Below, piece by piece: positions 1-9,863 of a stretch of DNA of 64,000 nt. The notes beneath the pieces were generated by a model. The model ran no database searches, was not told the DNA's origin, and saw only the letters and a list, made by a program, of their open reading frames with translations. Made by a program: the position numbers and the translations under genes. The DNA comes from Labilibaculum sp. K2S (GTDB taxonomy: Bacteria; Bacteroidota; Bacteroidia; Bacteroidales; Marinifilaceae), in the NCBI RefSeq assembly GCF_030372765.1, contig NZ_JAUCMW010000006.1:40425-104424 (forward strand), given 5' to 3'. Position 1 is the first letter of the stretch; each line of letters starts with the position of its first letter.

Positions 1-1
1 T

Positions 2-2278
2 TTGAATGCTCTTCCTGTTGGTGACCCTACCCTTTCAGCTAAAGAAATTGTAGGTAACGAGTCTCAGGAAAGAATGGGATTGGTTATTAAAGAAAAAGAT
101 GTTGCGCTTTTAACGCGTATCGCAGATAGAGAAAGAGCTCCTATTTATCAGGTTGGTGAAACAACCGGTGATATGAGATTCACTTTTGAGGATAAAAAAA
201 CAGGACAAAATCCAATTGATCTTGGTCTTTCTGAAATGTTTGGAAAACCACCAAAGACAGTCTTAACGGATTCAACTTTAGATGAGAAATTTGAAGCTGT
301 TGAATACGATACCAATAAAATAGAAGAATACATTGAAAATGTTCTTCAATTGGAAGCTGTTGCCTGTAAAGATTGGTTGACCAACAAGGTTGACAGATCG
401 GTAACCGGTAAAGTTGCTATGCAGCAATGTGCTGGTCCTCTTCAATTGCCTTTGAATAATCTAGGTGCTGTAGCAATTGATTTCCAAGGTGAAAAAGGAA
501 TTGCAACCTCTATTGGTCATACACCAATTGCTGCTTTGGTAAATTCCGAAAATGGCAGTCGCCTATCTATTGCCGAATCATTAACAAATATGGTTTGGGC
601 TCCAATTGAGCAGGGACTTAAAGGTGTTTCATTATCTGCAAACTGGATGTGGCCTTGTAAAAATGCCGGTGAAGATGCCCGTTTGTATCAGGCTGTTCAG
701 TCAATTAGTGATTTTGCCATTGAATTGGGAATCAATATCCCAACAGGAAAAGATTCACTTTCCATGACCCAAAAATATGGAAAAGACGATGTTGTTTATT
801 CTCCTGGAACAGTTATCATTTCAACTGTTGGCGAAATAACCGACATTAATAAAATGATTTCTCCGGTACTGAAGAATGAAGCTGGTTCTCATTTAATATA
901 TATGGATTTCTCGAAAGATGATTTCCAATTGGGAGGAAGCAGTTTTGCTCAGATCGTAAATAAATTAGGAACACAGACTCCTGATGTTAAGGATTCAAAA
1001 TATTTTGCAAAAGCATTTGAAACTCTTCAGCAATTAATAGTAAATGGCAAAGTACTTGCCGGTCACGATATTTCGGCTGGTGGTATGATTACCGCATTGT
1101 TGGAGATGTGTTTTGCAGACAACAGACTTGGTGCTGATATTGATCTTTCATCGATTGACGAAAGCGATTTGGTTAAAGTATTGTTTAGCGAAAACCCGGG
1201 TGTTATTTTCCAGGTGAAAGAACTTGAAACTATTTCAAAGGATCTTGCCGGTAAAGGAATTAAATTCCATGTAATTGGAACTCTCGGCAAAGCCGGAAAA
1301 ATGCAAATATCAAAAGATGATCAGGTTCTTAATCTTGATATCGCCTCCTTACGTGATCTTTGGTTCAAAACTTCTTATCTTTTGGATAGAAGTCAATCAG
1401 GCAAAGAATTGGCTTTGGAAAGATTCAAATCTTACAAAGAGAATGAACTGGAATTCAAATTCGATGAGAACTTCACAGGGAAATTTAAACAATTCGGAAT
1501 TGATCCAAAAAGAAAAGAAAAATCAGGTGTTAAAGCCGCTATTATTCGTGAGAAAGGTGTAAACGGAGATCGTGAGATGGCCTGGATGATGCATTTGGCA
1601 GGAATGGACGTTAAGGATGTTCATATGACTGATTTGATTGCCGGACGTGAAGATTTATCGGACGTGAACATGATTGTTTTTGTTGGAGGCTTCTCTAACT
1701 CCGATGTGTTGGGTTCTGCAAAAGGATGGGCCGGAGCATTCCTTTACAATGAAAAAGCTAAAAAAGCTCTTGATAATTTCTATGCTCGAAAAGATACTTT
1801 AAGTCTTGGAGTTTGTAATGGATGTCAGTTAATTTCTGAACTGGGATTAATTTATCCTGATCATGAAAAACATCCAAAACTTCTTCATAACGAATCACAC
1901 AAATTCGAATCGGGATTTGTAAGTGTATCAATTCCAGAAAATAACTCAATTATGCTTTCGTCTTTGGCCGGAAGTAAATTAGGTATTTGGGTTGCTCACG
2001 GGGAAGGTAAATTTGATTTGCCATACGGACAAGACAAGTATCAGATTCCTATGAGATACAATATTGATCAGTATCCTGCCAATCCAAACGGCTCGCCATT
2101 TGCAACGGCTGCAATATCATCAAATGATGGCCGCCATTTAGCAATGATGCCTCACCTGGAAAGAGCAACTTACCCTTGGAACTGGGCTCATTACAATGAG
2201 AACCGTATTGATGACGAAGTTTCACCATGGATTGAAGCATTTGTGAATGCGAAAAAATGGATCCTGGAACACAAATAA
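2..2278 (+). CDS. purL: Phosphoribosylformylglycinamidine synthase, 3' part (5' end outside window)
   Basis: ATP- and glutamine-dependent conversion of FGAR to FGAM in cytoplasmic de novo purine synthesis. The 758 residues correspond to the C-terminal ~60% of the large single-chain PurL (about 1200-1300 aa). The reading frame is open at the window edge, so the first codon (TTG) is not a start. The AIRS-like ATP-binding halves come first (GKVAMQQCAGPLQL near residue 135, PTGKDSLSM near 250). The C-terminal class I glutamine amidotransferase domain follows, with the nucleophile elbow GVCNGCQL near residue 605 and the catalytic His-Glu in MMPHLERA near the end. This fused amidotransferase form is normal for Bacteroidota and Proteobacteria. 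A terminator follows directly, so the gene ends its transcript. Identity is very secure; only the start is missing. Confidence 0.97.
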   Translation: MNALPVGDPTLSAKEIVGNESQERMGLVIKEKDVALLTRIADRERAPIYQVGETTGDMRFTFEDKKTGQNPIDLGLSEMFGKPPKTVLTDSTLDEKFEAVEYDTNKIEEYIENVLQLEAVACKDWLTNKVDRSVTGKVAMQQCAGPLQLPLNNLGAVAIDFQGEKGIATSIGHTPIAALVNSENGSRLSIAESLTNMVWAPIEQGLKGVSLSANWMWPCKNAGEDARLYQAVQSISDFAIELGINIPTGKDSLSMTQKYGKDDVVYSPGTVIISTVGEITDINKMISPVLKNEAGSHLIYMDFSKDDFQLGGSSFAQIVNKLGTQTPDVKDSKYFAKAFETLQQLIVNGKVLAGHDISAGGMITALLEMCFADNRLGADIDLSSIDESDLVKVLFSENPGVIFQVKELETISKDLAGKGIKFHVIGTLGKAGKMQISKDDQVLNLDIASLRDLWFKTSYLLDRSQSGKELALERFKSYKENELEFKFDENFTGKFKQFGIDPKRKEKSGVKAAIIREKGVNGDREMAWMMHLAGMDVKDVHMTDLIAGREDLSDVNMIVFVGGFSNSDVLGSAKGWAGAFLYNEKAKKALDNFYARKDTLSLGVCNGCQLISELGLIYPDHEKHPKLLHNESHKFESGFVSVSIPENNSIMLSSLAGSKLGIWVAHGEGKFDLPYGQDKYQIPMRYNIDQYPANPNGSPFATAAISSNDGRHLAMMPHLERATYPWNWAHYNENRIDDEVSPWIEAFVNAKKWILEHK

Positions 2279-2298
2279 TATCAATAACTTAAATATAG

Positions 2299-2329
2299 AA
2301 TACCTCCTTTTCAAGGGGGTATTTTTTTT
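2299..2329 (+). terminator. Rho-independent terminator after purL
   Basis: Nine-base-pair stem AATACCTCC / GGGGGTATT (one T-G wobble) with a 7-nt loop, followed by a run of eight T. It starts 21 nt after the purL stop. Confidence 0.85.
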
Positions 2330-2398
2330 GCCGGTGAGCGAAGTAAAAACTATTGCTTTTTTTCATAACTTGTGACAACTAACAAAATCACAACTTAT

Positions 2399-2812
2399 AT
2401 GAAACATTTTTTACCCCTTATTGCCATTCTGGGATTAACATTAGCGTGTGCCCCACCTAATAAACTTGCTTCCGCTGAAAAAACGCAAGACCCAATCCAA
2501 AAGGAAAAACCAATTCACATTGAAAAACAAATTGCCCCTGGTACTTGTTCTCTTGTAATAAGTGACTTTAAATTTTTATCAGAGAACAATAAATTCCTGC
2601 TAAACGGAAAAGTAATTTCCATAAAAGCTTATGGTGCAGGCTTTATTTCAACTTTCGAAAAGGAACAAAGCATTCAAATAAAAATTACAGAACAACAATT
2701 TATTGATTTGAAATCTGCAAAAAGCATTTCTTGTTTAATATCCAGCATCGAAGGAGTGCACAACACGCCCCTTTACAAACTGGTAGATTATAAATCAGAA
2801 ATAAAACAATAG
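2399..2812 (+). CDS. Small predicted lipoprotein, unknown function
   Basis: 137-residue protein. I chose the ATG at 2399 rather than the in-frame GTG at 2372 because it gives a clean lipoprotein signal: Met-Lys, a hydrophobic stretch (LPLIAILGLTL), then the lipobox cysteine in LACAPP. The mature part begins with a Lys/Glu/Pro-rich linker and continues as a ~90-residue domain with alternating hydrophobic residues (SLVISDFKFL, GKVISIKAYG, QIKITEQQF) that looks like a small beta-sandwich. It contains two cysteines besides the lipobox. I do not recognise the family. It stands alone between the purL terminator and the long propeller gene. Envelope location is inferred from the signal; no function is proposed. 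Confidence 0.7.
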   Translation: MKHFLPLIAILGLTLACAPPNKLASAEKTQDPIQKEKPIHIEKQIAPGTCSLVISDFKFLSENNKFLLNGKVISIKAYGAGFISTFEKEQSIQIKITEQQFIDLKSAKSISCLISSIEGVHNTPLYKLVDYKSEIKQ

Positions 2813-3085
2813 GATTAATTTCAATTTAGTCCTTACCTTATAACTATTGGTTCCTGGAATACAGGAGAACTGCCCCAATTGGACTTTGGAATTCAGTTCT
2901 GCTTGTTAATTAAATGATTAAAGCCATGAAAAATCTCCAACTTAATAAGGAAACTTAATTTGCAGGTATTCTGCATTATAATAATCAAAACATATGAAAC
3001 GTCCATGTATAAAGCTTTCTGCACACAGGGAGATGGTTGCAATCTGAGTGTTCCATGTGACAAATAAAAATCAAATTATAAACAG

Positions 3086-6000
3086 ATGAAATCAATTTTC
3101 ACCATATTACTCGCATTAGCGATTTCCTTTACAACGCATGCTCAAAACAAAGGATTAACAGCAAAGAAGCACTCAAATATTGGAGTGAAGGATATTGTGA
3201 TAACAGAAAAAACGTACAACGAATTAACCAATAGAACACTAAACAAAAGAAAGCTGGCTAAAATTGCTGATAAAGAAGCAGGAAAGCCAAAACGGGCCGA
3301 TGATCCTATCGCAAGAGCCCAATACGAAAGAAATATATTAAAAAATCCTCTTACGGGACAGATCCCTTTTAACATTAAAGAACTGGAAAAGGCATATGTC
3401 CTTTCCTCAGCCTCAGGTTTACAGAGCAGATTAAAAACAGGAGGCTTAAGCTATACCAATAGCGGACCAAGAAATGTTGGCGGAAGAACCAGAGCTTTGG
3501 CTGTAGACATGGCAAATGAAAACACAATACTGGCAGGAGGAACAACCGGCGGAATGTGGAAATCAACGGATAACGGAGCTAGCTGGACTCGCACAACAAA
3601 GCTTGAAGACCACCCAAGCGTAACTTCGATTGCGCAAGATCCTGCCAATACATCAACTTGGTATTATACCACCGGAGAACTCATTGGGTCAGCAGGTACA
3701 GATGGTGCCCGATACCGGGGAAATGGTCTGTTTAAATCTACCGATAACGGCGACAACTGGACATCTTTAGCCTCTACCGCATCCAACACATCTGAAATAT
3801 TTGATGCTTTTGATTATGCCTGGAATATTTGCGTTGACCCGAACAACAGCGATGTATATGTTGCAACTGCTGATGGTATTAAACGTTCTACAGATGGAGG
3901 AACTACATGGACTGATGTTATCGCGTCAGATTCCTATTACGAAGACATTATCTGTACTCCAAGCGGGATTAAGTACGCTTCTTTAAGTGCCGATGGTACA
4001 ACAAAAGGAATCTACAGATCCTCAACGGGAAATTTAAATGAATGGGAAGACATTACTCCAAGTGGATTTCCTGCAAGTTATAACAGAGTGGTACTTGCAC
4101 ATGCACCAAGTAATACGACCAATGATATTGTTTATATTTTAGGTGAAACAATAGGAGCAGGTTTTCAAGATCACAGTTTTTGGAAATTGACTTATAATTC
4201 TTCAGCAGCAAGTCCGGCAACATGGGTAGACCGGTCGCAAAATCTACCGGAAGGTGGCGAGGGAGACACAGATGTAAATGGTTACGACTCTCAGGGTTCT
4301 TACAATATGGTAATAAAAGTTGCTCCGGATAATGAAAATATGGTTTTTATCGGCGGAACTAATCTGCTTCGTTCCGATGATGCTTTTGCTGCAAAAGCAA
4401 GTCCTTTAAGTGTTGGGAAATCGACTGATGAATCAAAAACCTACTGGATTGGAGGCTACGCTACCGAAAATAATATTAGTCAGTATCCAAATCATCATCC
4501 GGATGTACATGCATTAGTATTTAAAAATGATCATGCAACCTTATTATGTGGTCACGATGGTGGTATAAGCATTACGAACAACTATAAACAAACCGACGAT
4601 ACATTTTCTGAACCAGAATCGGAAGGAGACAAAAGCATGCCTGTTGATTGGGAGTTTCTTAACAATGGCTACCTAACAACACAAGCTTATACAGTTGCTG
4701 TCGATAACGACATAAGATCAAACAAAGTATTACTTTCCGGATTTCAGGACAACGGTACCTGGCTTGCTGAAACTTCCGATTCAGATAAAGATTGGTTAGC
4801 CTGGGGTTCTGGTGACGGCAGTTACTGCAGTATTTTTAATTTGGGCAACAGCCTGCTCACCTCATCGCAAAGCGGCACCACCTACCTTGAAGATAACGTT
4901 ACTGATGAAGCAAATTACTATTGGACACGTGTCGATCCTGAAGGAGCAACCGGACAATTGTTTATCAATCCTTTTGTGGAGGATGCCAACAACAGTGAAA
5001 TTTTATACTATGCTGCAGGACAATACATCTGGAGAAATTCCAATGTATTTGAAATTCCAAAACTACAACCCAATGAAGCCAATATAAATTGGGAAAAACT
5101 AGATATTTCAAAAGCAACCGGAACTGTTTCAGCTATGGAATCTTCTACCTACCCATCTCATATTTTGTATTATGGAACTTCGGCAGGAAAAGTATATAAA
5201 ATTGAAAATTCTCACTCACAATGGGCAAAGAAAACGGACATTACAGGAACAAATATGCCATCTGGTAATGTAATATCTATTGATGCTAACCCTCTAAATG
5301 CAGATGAAGTATTGGTCGGATTTTCCAATTACGGAATTGAAAGTATCTTCCTTACAAAAAATGGCGGAGTTAATTGGACTGCTGTCAGTGGAAATTTAGA
5401 AGAAATAAATGGTGAGAATAATGGTCCGTCTGTAAGATCGGTTGCATTTATGGTTTCGCCTACAGATACTACTTATTATGCGGGTACCAGTACCGGTTTG
5501 TACAGTACAACAAAGCTTGAGGGAAGTTCTACTATCTGGACACAGCAGGCAATTAACCAAATCGGAACCAGCGTTGTTTCAATGATAAAAGCCCGTAGAG
5601 ATGGATTCTTTGCTGTTGCAACTCATGGTAATGGGGTATTTACTGCAGATGATGATTTTAGCTCGGTGGCTCCTGTTGCATTAATTGGAATGACAAAAGA
5701 TTCTGTGCAAATTGGAGAATCGGTTGATTTCATGAACCGAAGTATTGGCGATGGGTTTACCAAATGGGAATGGACTTTTGAAGGAGCAGAAACAACTACT
5801 TCTGCCGACGAACATCCCCAGGCAATTGTCTACAAAACTCCCGGCGTTTATCCAGTGACATTAACTGCAACAAATGCAGCAGGTACAAATACTCAAACAA
5901 TTGCTGCTGCAATTATTGTAAAAACTGTTGGTGCTAAATTTACCGCCAGTGCAACAAATGTTAATATTGGTACGCAAATTACATTTACCGATCAGACCAT

Positions 6001-7009
6001 AGGAACTCCCACTTCATGGAACTGGAGTTTTCCGGGCGGAACACCTGATAGTTCAACAGAACAGAATCCAGTTGTTACATACAACACTGTTGGTACATTT
6101 GACGTATCATTGGTTGTTAGTGATGCTGAGTTTAATGATACAAAAATTAAAAAAGAATACATTACAGTTATTGATGCCGATGATTTTGATGATGATTTGC
6201 TGTACAATATAGACGCTGAATTTGAGGATCAGTTGACTCAATATATATTTACCGGTAGTAATGATGGCTATATAACAGGACAAACAAACTTGAAAATTGA
6301 TCAGTACGCTGAGAAATTTGAGATGATAAATCCTAATTTAAATGCAGTTATGCAGGTGAAAATTATGCCATCTGTATTGCAATCAAATTCTACTGATCCG
6401 CATATAATTATTAAAATTTGGAATGGATCCAGTGAACCTACCGATGAAGTTTACTCTAAGGCTGTTCCTTTTTCTGAATTAGTAACAGGTGAATTTAATG
6501 ACATAGAATTAGCTTTCCCAGTAGCAGTGAACAAGGATTTTTTTGTTGGATACGAAGTATTATACGAAATGCCCGTTGATACATTTGCTCTTGCCCACCT
6601 GCCCTTCCAAGCAGATGCTGCGTGGGATAATACCGCTTATATGTATTACGATAATGCATGGAAATCATATAACGAAGTGTTTGGTCAGAATACCTCTCTT
6701 GCCATAAAAGCCTTGGTTGGGTTTAGCGATATTGCAACCGGAATTGAAGATAAGTTAAGCTCAAATGAAGTGGATAAATTAAAGATCTACCCTAACCCAC
6801 TGGTGTACAAAAGTAATGTGGTCTTCCCTAACAAAACCAATCAGAAGTACCGGTTGGTGGTTGTGGATGCAAGTGGCCGGGTGGTTCGGATCATTGAAAA
6901 CATAACAGGAAACAACGTGATTATAAACCGGGAACAATTGAAACCCGGTGTGCATATCATCAACCTTTCGGGCGAGAAAATATACAAGGGAAAACTATTG
7001 GTGAAATAA
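3086..7009 (+). CDS. Secreted BNR/VPS10-like beta-propeller protein with two PKD domains and a type IX secretion signal
   Basis: 1307 residues. A Sec signal peptide (residues 1-19, ending THAQ) is followed by a ~90-residue Lys-rich segment. A long beta-propeller then runs from about 110 to 855 with repeated Asp-box/BNR-type motifs (STDNGASW, STDNGDNW, STDGGTTW, TKNGGVNW). These are the repeats of sialidase/VPS10-type and photosystem-assembly-like propellers. Two PKD domains follow, at about 860-945 (WEWTFEGAE) and 948-1030 (WNWSFPGG), and then a jelly-roll-like region. The last ~78 residues are a type A T9SS sorting domain (KIYPNPL start, GRVVR, KGKLLVK end). The protein is therefore exported to the cell surface or medium through the Por system. 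Such proteins are often adhesins, proteases or glycan-binding proteins. No protease or sialidase catalytic set is visible, so the activity is open. Confidence 0.9.
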   Translation: MKSIFTILLALAISFTTHAQNKGLTAKKHSNIGVKDIVITEKTYNELTNRTLNKRKLAKIADKEAGKPKRADDPIARAQYERNILKNPLTGQIPFNIKELEKAYVLSSASGLQSRLKTGGLSYTNSGPRNVGGRTRALAVDMANENTILAGGTTGGMWKSTDNGASWTRTTKLEDHPSVTSIAQDPANTSTWYYTTGELIGSAGTDGARYRGNGLFKSTDNGDNWTSLASTASNTSEIFDAFDYAWNICVDPNNSDVYVATADGIKRSTDGGTTWTDVIASDSYYEDIICTPSGIKYASLSADGTTKGIYRSSTGNLNEWEDITPSGFPASYNRVVLAHAPSNTTNDIVYILGETIGAGFQDHSFWKLTYNSSAASPATWVDRSQNLPEGGEGDTDVNGYDSQGSYNMVIKVAPDNENMVFIGGTNLLRSDDAFAAKASPLSVGKSTDESKTYWIGGYATENNISQYPNHHPDVHALVFKNDHATLLCGHDGGISITNNYKQTDDTFSEPESEGDKSMPVDWEFLNNGYLTTQAYTVAVDNDIRSNKVLLSGFQDNGTWLAETSDSDKDWLAWGSGDGSYCSIFNLGNSLLTSSQSGTTYLEDNVTDEANYYWTRVDPEGATGQLFINPFVEDANNSEILYYAAGQYIWRNSNVFEIPKLQPNEANINWEKLDISKATGTVSAMESSTYPSHILYYGTSAGKVYKIENSHSQWAKKTDITGTNMPSGNVISIDANPLNADEVLVGFSNYGIESIFLTKNGGVNWTAVSGNLEEINGENNGPSVRSVAFMVSPTDTTYYAGTSTGLYSTTKLEGSSTIWTQQAINQIGTSVVSMIKARRDGFFAVATHGNGVFTADDDFSSVAPVALIGMTKDSVQIGESVDFMNRSIGDGFTKWEWTFEGAETTTSADEHPQAIVYKTPGVYPVTLTATNAAGTNTQTIAAAIIVKTVGAKFTASATNVNIGTQITFTDQTIGTPTSWNWSFPGGTPDSSTEQNPVVTYNTVGTFDVSLVVSDAEFNDTKIKKEYITVIDADDFDDDLLYNIDAEFEDQLTQYIFTGSNDGYITGQTNLKIDQYAEKFEMINPNLNAVMQVKIMPSVLQSNSTDPHIIIKIWNGSSEPTDEVYSKAVPFSELVTGEFNDIELAFPVAVNKDFFVGYEVLYEMPVDTFALAHLPFQADAAWDNTAYMYYDNAWKSYNEVFGQNTSLAIKALVGFSDIATGIEDKLSSNEVDKLKIYPNPLVYKSNVVFPNKTNQKYRLVVVDASGRVVRIIENITGNNVIINREQLKPGVHIINLSGEKIYKGKLLVK

Positions 7010-7032
7010 TCACCTTCCCATATACATTTGTA

Positions 7033-7060
7033 AAAGGCTGTCTGATAAGGCAGCCTTTTT
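7033..7060 (+). terminator. Terminator after the secreted propeller gene
   Basis: Perfect 8-bp stem AAAGGCTG / CAGCCTTT with a 10-nt loop, then TT-CATT. It lies 24 nt after the stop codon. Confidence 0.8.
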
Positions 7061-7140
7061 CATTAATCCAATTATTTTTAATCATTTTCCTAATCTATTT
7101 ATCCTTTTCACTTCTTCTTTTAGTTATTATACATTTCTTC

Positions 7141-7250
7141 TTAAGTATTTTTAGTAATTCATTCTGTTTAATCAACAAATCCTTCTTCTTTTTCCTTATT
7201 TAAGCATTCAATTTTATGAATGCTTTAAGTATTTTTATTAATTCATTCTG
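7141..7250. repeat. 26-bp direct repeat pair with an internal hairpin, upstream of the HTH gene
   Basis: The 341-nt gap 7010-7350 is very AT-rich and holds no gene. Two 26-nt copies beginning TTAAGTATTTTTA and ending AATTCATTCTG lie at 7141-7166 and 7225-7250, with one mismatch (G/T at the fourteenth position) and an 84-nt period. A shorter third copy of the end (AATTTATTCTG) follows near 7261. Between them, 7202-7225 is a perfect 9-bp inverted repeat AAGCATTCA / TGAATGCTT with a 6-nt loop. The cluster lies 100-210 nt upstream of the HTH gene start, so it could be an operator, but that is inference only. Confidence 0.6.
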
Positions 7251-7350
7251 CTTTTTAATCAATTTATTCTGTATTTTAGATAAAAGATTATTTAAAATAC
7301 ATAAACAGTTATCAATTCGATTAGCATTGCAATACTAAAAAGATCAAAAT

Positions 7351-7722
7351 ATGAATTCGACGAAGAACAATGTTCCCTTTAGTATCCAGAAAATGATCAA
7401 AAATTATCTTAAGGAACAACATATTACGCCTACGCAGTTGGCTCGACGCCTTAGTATGCGGCCCATTTCTGCACATCAAATGCTGGAGCGGCCCACAATG
7501 CAGGTAGACCGGCTTTGGAGTATATGTTTAGCACTGGATGTAAATATATTTCAGGCTGTAGCAAATGAGCTTGATATTGAACATTACCATCCAAAGGTTG
7601 ACCAACTTAAAAAAGAAATTGAAGCCGGTAATCAGCAGATTAATGCTCTGAGAAAGGAATTGGAACTTCTTACGCATGAAAATAATACACTAAAAGAAGT
7701 TATTGGTTTGCTGCGAAAATAG
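7351..7722 (+). CDS. Small XRE-like helix-turn-helix protein with C-terminal coiled coil
   Basis: 123 residues. Residues ~15-70 read as an XRE/lambda-repressor-like HTH: IQKMIKNYLKEQHITPTQLA, then LSMRPISAHQMLERPTMQVD as turn and recognition region, then LWSICLALDVNIFQAVAN. The last ~45 residues (KVDQLKKEIEAGNQQINALR onward) form a heptad-patterned coiled coil, presumably for dimerisation. A DNA-binding role is inferred from the fold; targets are unknown. The direct repeats just upstream (7141-7250) could be its own operator. It is monocistronic, with the next gene convergent. Short HTH-plus-zipper proteins of this size are common and mostly uncharacterised in Bacteroidota. Confidence 0.8.
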   Translation: MNSTKNNVPFSIQKMIKNYLKEQHITPTQLARRLSMRPISAHQMLERPTMQVDRLWSICLALDVNIFQAVANELDIEHYHPKVDQLKKEIEAGNQQINALRKELELLTHENNTLKEVIGLLRK

Positions 7723-7896
7723 TTTCATTTCAACATCAAAACTCATCTTACAAAACAGTTTTTTTTTAAATTTATTCTCTATTCATCCCCTGACACAGTC
7801 GATTTTCCAACGGACAGAGGATGACAGGCTAAGATACAAAGCAGGCTTTTAAAATTAAACTGGAAATATTTTAAATCTATTTACCCCATAAAAAAA

Positions 7897-7925
7897 CACC
7901 AAAGCCATATTGTTTGGCTGTGGTG
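7897..7925 (-). terminator. Terminator of the GH15 gene
   Basis: 11-bp stem with one mismatch (CACCAAAGCCA / TGGCTGTGGTG on the plus strand) and a 7-nt loop, flanked by A6 on its left, which is T6 in the minus-strand transcript. The plus side also has CTCTTTTT, so it may work for both convergent genes. Confidence 0.75.
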
Positions 7926-7950
7926 CTCTTTTTAGGAATATTTTGAATAT

Positions 7951-9762
7951 CTAACTACTCAACTGATCCAACAAACTATCCTCATCATCAAAAGTAGAAT
8001 CTGAAAAATTTAATGCTGTTTCGATAATCGCCAAGTGGGAATAGGCTTGTGGAAAATTCCCAAGCATGCGTTTCGATACAAAATCGATATCCTCAGCAAA
8101 CAAACCCAAATGATTTGAATAGGTTAACAATTGATCAAATTTCTGTTTTGCCTCCTTCTTCTTGCCTATTTTATACAAACTGTTTATCAACCAGAAAGAA
8201 CAAATTGTAAAAGCTGATTTTGGTGTTCCAAAATCATCCTTGTTTTTGTACCGATACATTAAACCATCATGCTCCAATTCAGCTTGAATGGTTAAAACGG
8301 TCGATTTATATTTCTCATCCTTGGCATCGATAAAACCATAACTCTCCATTAACAATACCGAAGCATCCATATCCTCAGAGCCATAAAATTGCGTAAACGC
8401 CTGCTTCTTTTTACTCCAGGCCTTTTTCAGGATATCTTCTTTCACCGAATGTCGAAGAATGGTCCACTTTCCTACATAATAATCGCGCTTCAAAAGAGTT
8501 GCAATTTTAACCGCCCGGTCGAAAGCTACCCAACACATCACTTTACTAAAGGTGAAATGAAGACTTTTACCACGAATTTCCCAAATTCCCCGATCCGGCT
8601 TTTTCCAATTCTCCTCTACAACCTTCACAATGCTTCTTACAATGGTCCATAATTCCTCACTATGGTCGAGAGAATTTTCAAACATTTCAAAATGCTGATG
8701 AATCAGATCCACCAAAATTCCATAAATATCATTCTGCTTTTGCTTATAGGCAGCATTTCCAACGCGAACCGGTTTCGACCCTTCATAACCTGCAAGATGT
8801 TCCAACTCATATTCCGAAAGCCTTTTCTCACCATTAATACCATACATGATCTGAATTTTCTCATTCTTCTCAGGAATAATATCCATAATAAAATTCAGGT
8901 ATCGTTTTGCTACATTAAAATGCCCCAGTTGAGTCAAAGTTTTAACAACCATAGAACCATCTCGAATCCAGCAAAAGCGATAATCCCAATTCCGGACTTC
9001 TCCTATGGTTTCTGGTAAAGATGTTGTTAAAGCAGCAAGAACGGCTCCACTTTTCTGATAACTTAATAATTTCAAAACCAAAGCACTTCTACCGGCTTCT
9101 TCGTTGTATTTAGGCAGTACTTTTGTTTTTTCACTCCAATTCAGCCAATATGTTTTCGTGCGCTGCAATTTTAAATAAATTCGGTCAAGTGTTTGATCCA
9201 ATAACTTCTGGTTGTAACTCACCTGACAAAATTCATCTTTTTCCAATTCAATGACTTCCTGATTCAAAATATCGGAATCATTAAAACTCGAATACAAATA
9301 CAAGGAATCGTAATTTCCTGATGCTGTATAGGATTTTATAAATTTCTCTCTGGACAATTTATTTTTGGTCGTATTTCGAGCATAATCGAGTTGCGGATTG
9401 TATTTAATCCTAAATTTAGGTTTTCCATAAACCAACCGAAAATAACGAATTACATCAGGAGGCATATAGTAATCGTTTTTCTCTGTTACATATCTGGGCA
9501 TAAAATCCAATACTTCAAAAACTCCATCAATACACTCAAACCTTGTTTTTAAAATATTTGTATTTTTTCCATATTCCTGTGTTATGTCAATTGCATTCTC
9601 AGGCAAAATCTCAAAACTCCCACCTTTACTCTCATCCAACAACTTAGCAAATGCCGAAGACGAATCGAATTGTGGTAAACACACCCAATCCAACGACCCC
9701 TTTTCTGAAACCAGTGCCGCACTTCTACAATTTCCTATTACCCCGTAATTTAAATTCTTCAT
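7951..9762 (-). CDS. Glycoside hydrolase family 15 protein (glucoamylase/trehalase-like)
   Basis: 603 residues, the full length of the bacterial GH15 family. The N-terminal trehalase-like beta domain starts at once (YGVIGNCRSAALVSEKGSLD, then WVCLPQFDSSSAFAKLLD). The (alpha/alpha)6 catalytic barrel begins near residue 250 with the family signature RNWDYRFCWIRD. The later IWEIRGKSLHFTFSKVMCW segment carries a conserved acidic residue expected in the active site. No signal peptide is present, so it acts in the cytoplasm. Bacterial members cleave alpha-glucans, dextrins or trehalose. Its divergent position 100 bp from the trehalose-6-phosphate synthase/phosphatase gene favours a role in trehalose or glucan turnover. 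The substrate cannot be fixed from sequence. It has its own terminator downstream. Confidence 0.92.
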   Translation of the reverse strand: MKNLNYGVIGNCRSAALVSEKGSLDWVCLPQFDSSSAFAKLLDESKGGSFEILPENAIDITQEYGKNTNILKTRFECIDGVFEVLDFMPRYVTEKNDYYMPPDVIRYFRLVYGKPKFRIKYNPQLDYARNTTKNKLSREKFIKSYTASGNYDSLYLYSSFNDSDILNQEVIELEKDEFCQVSYNQKLLDQTLDRIYLKLQRTKTYWLNWSEKTKVLPKYNEEAGRSALVLKLLSYQKSGAVLAALTTSLPETIGEVRNWDYRFCWIRDGSMVVKTLTQLGHFNVAKRYLNFIMDIIPEKNEKIQIMYGINGEKRLSEYELEHLAGYEGSKPVRVGNAAYKQKQNDIYGILVDLIHQHFEMFENSLDHSEELWTIVRSIVKVVEENWKKPDRGIWEIRGKSLHFTFSKVMCWVAFDRAVKIATLLKRDYYVGKWTILRHSVKEDILKKAWSKKKQAFTQFYGSEDMDASVLLMESYGFIDAKDEKYKSTVLTIQAELEHDGLMYRYKNKDDFGTPKSAFTICSFWLINSLYKIGKKKEAKQKFDQLLTYSNHLGLFAEDIDFVSKRMLGNFPQAYSHLAIIETALNFSDSTFDDEDSLLDQLSS

Positions 9763-9863
9763 AAAAAAATGCTATTTTAGAGCTTAATCATAAAAACTCC
9801 TCGGAAAATAGAGATTTTCCATGACTTTAGACTGTTTTTAAACCAAAATTTAAATTTCCTTTT

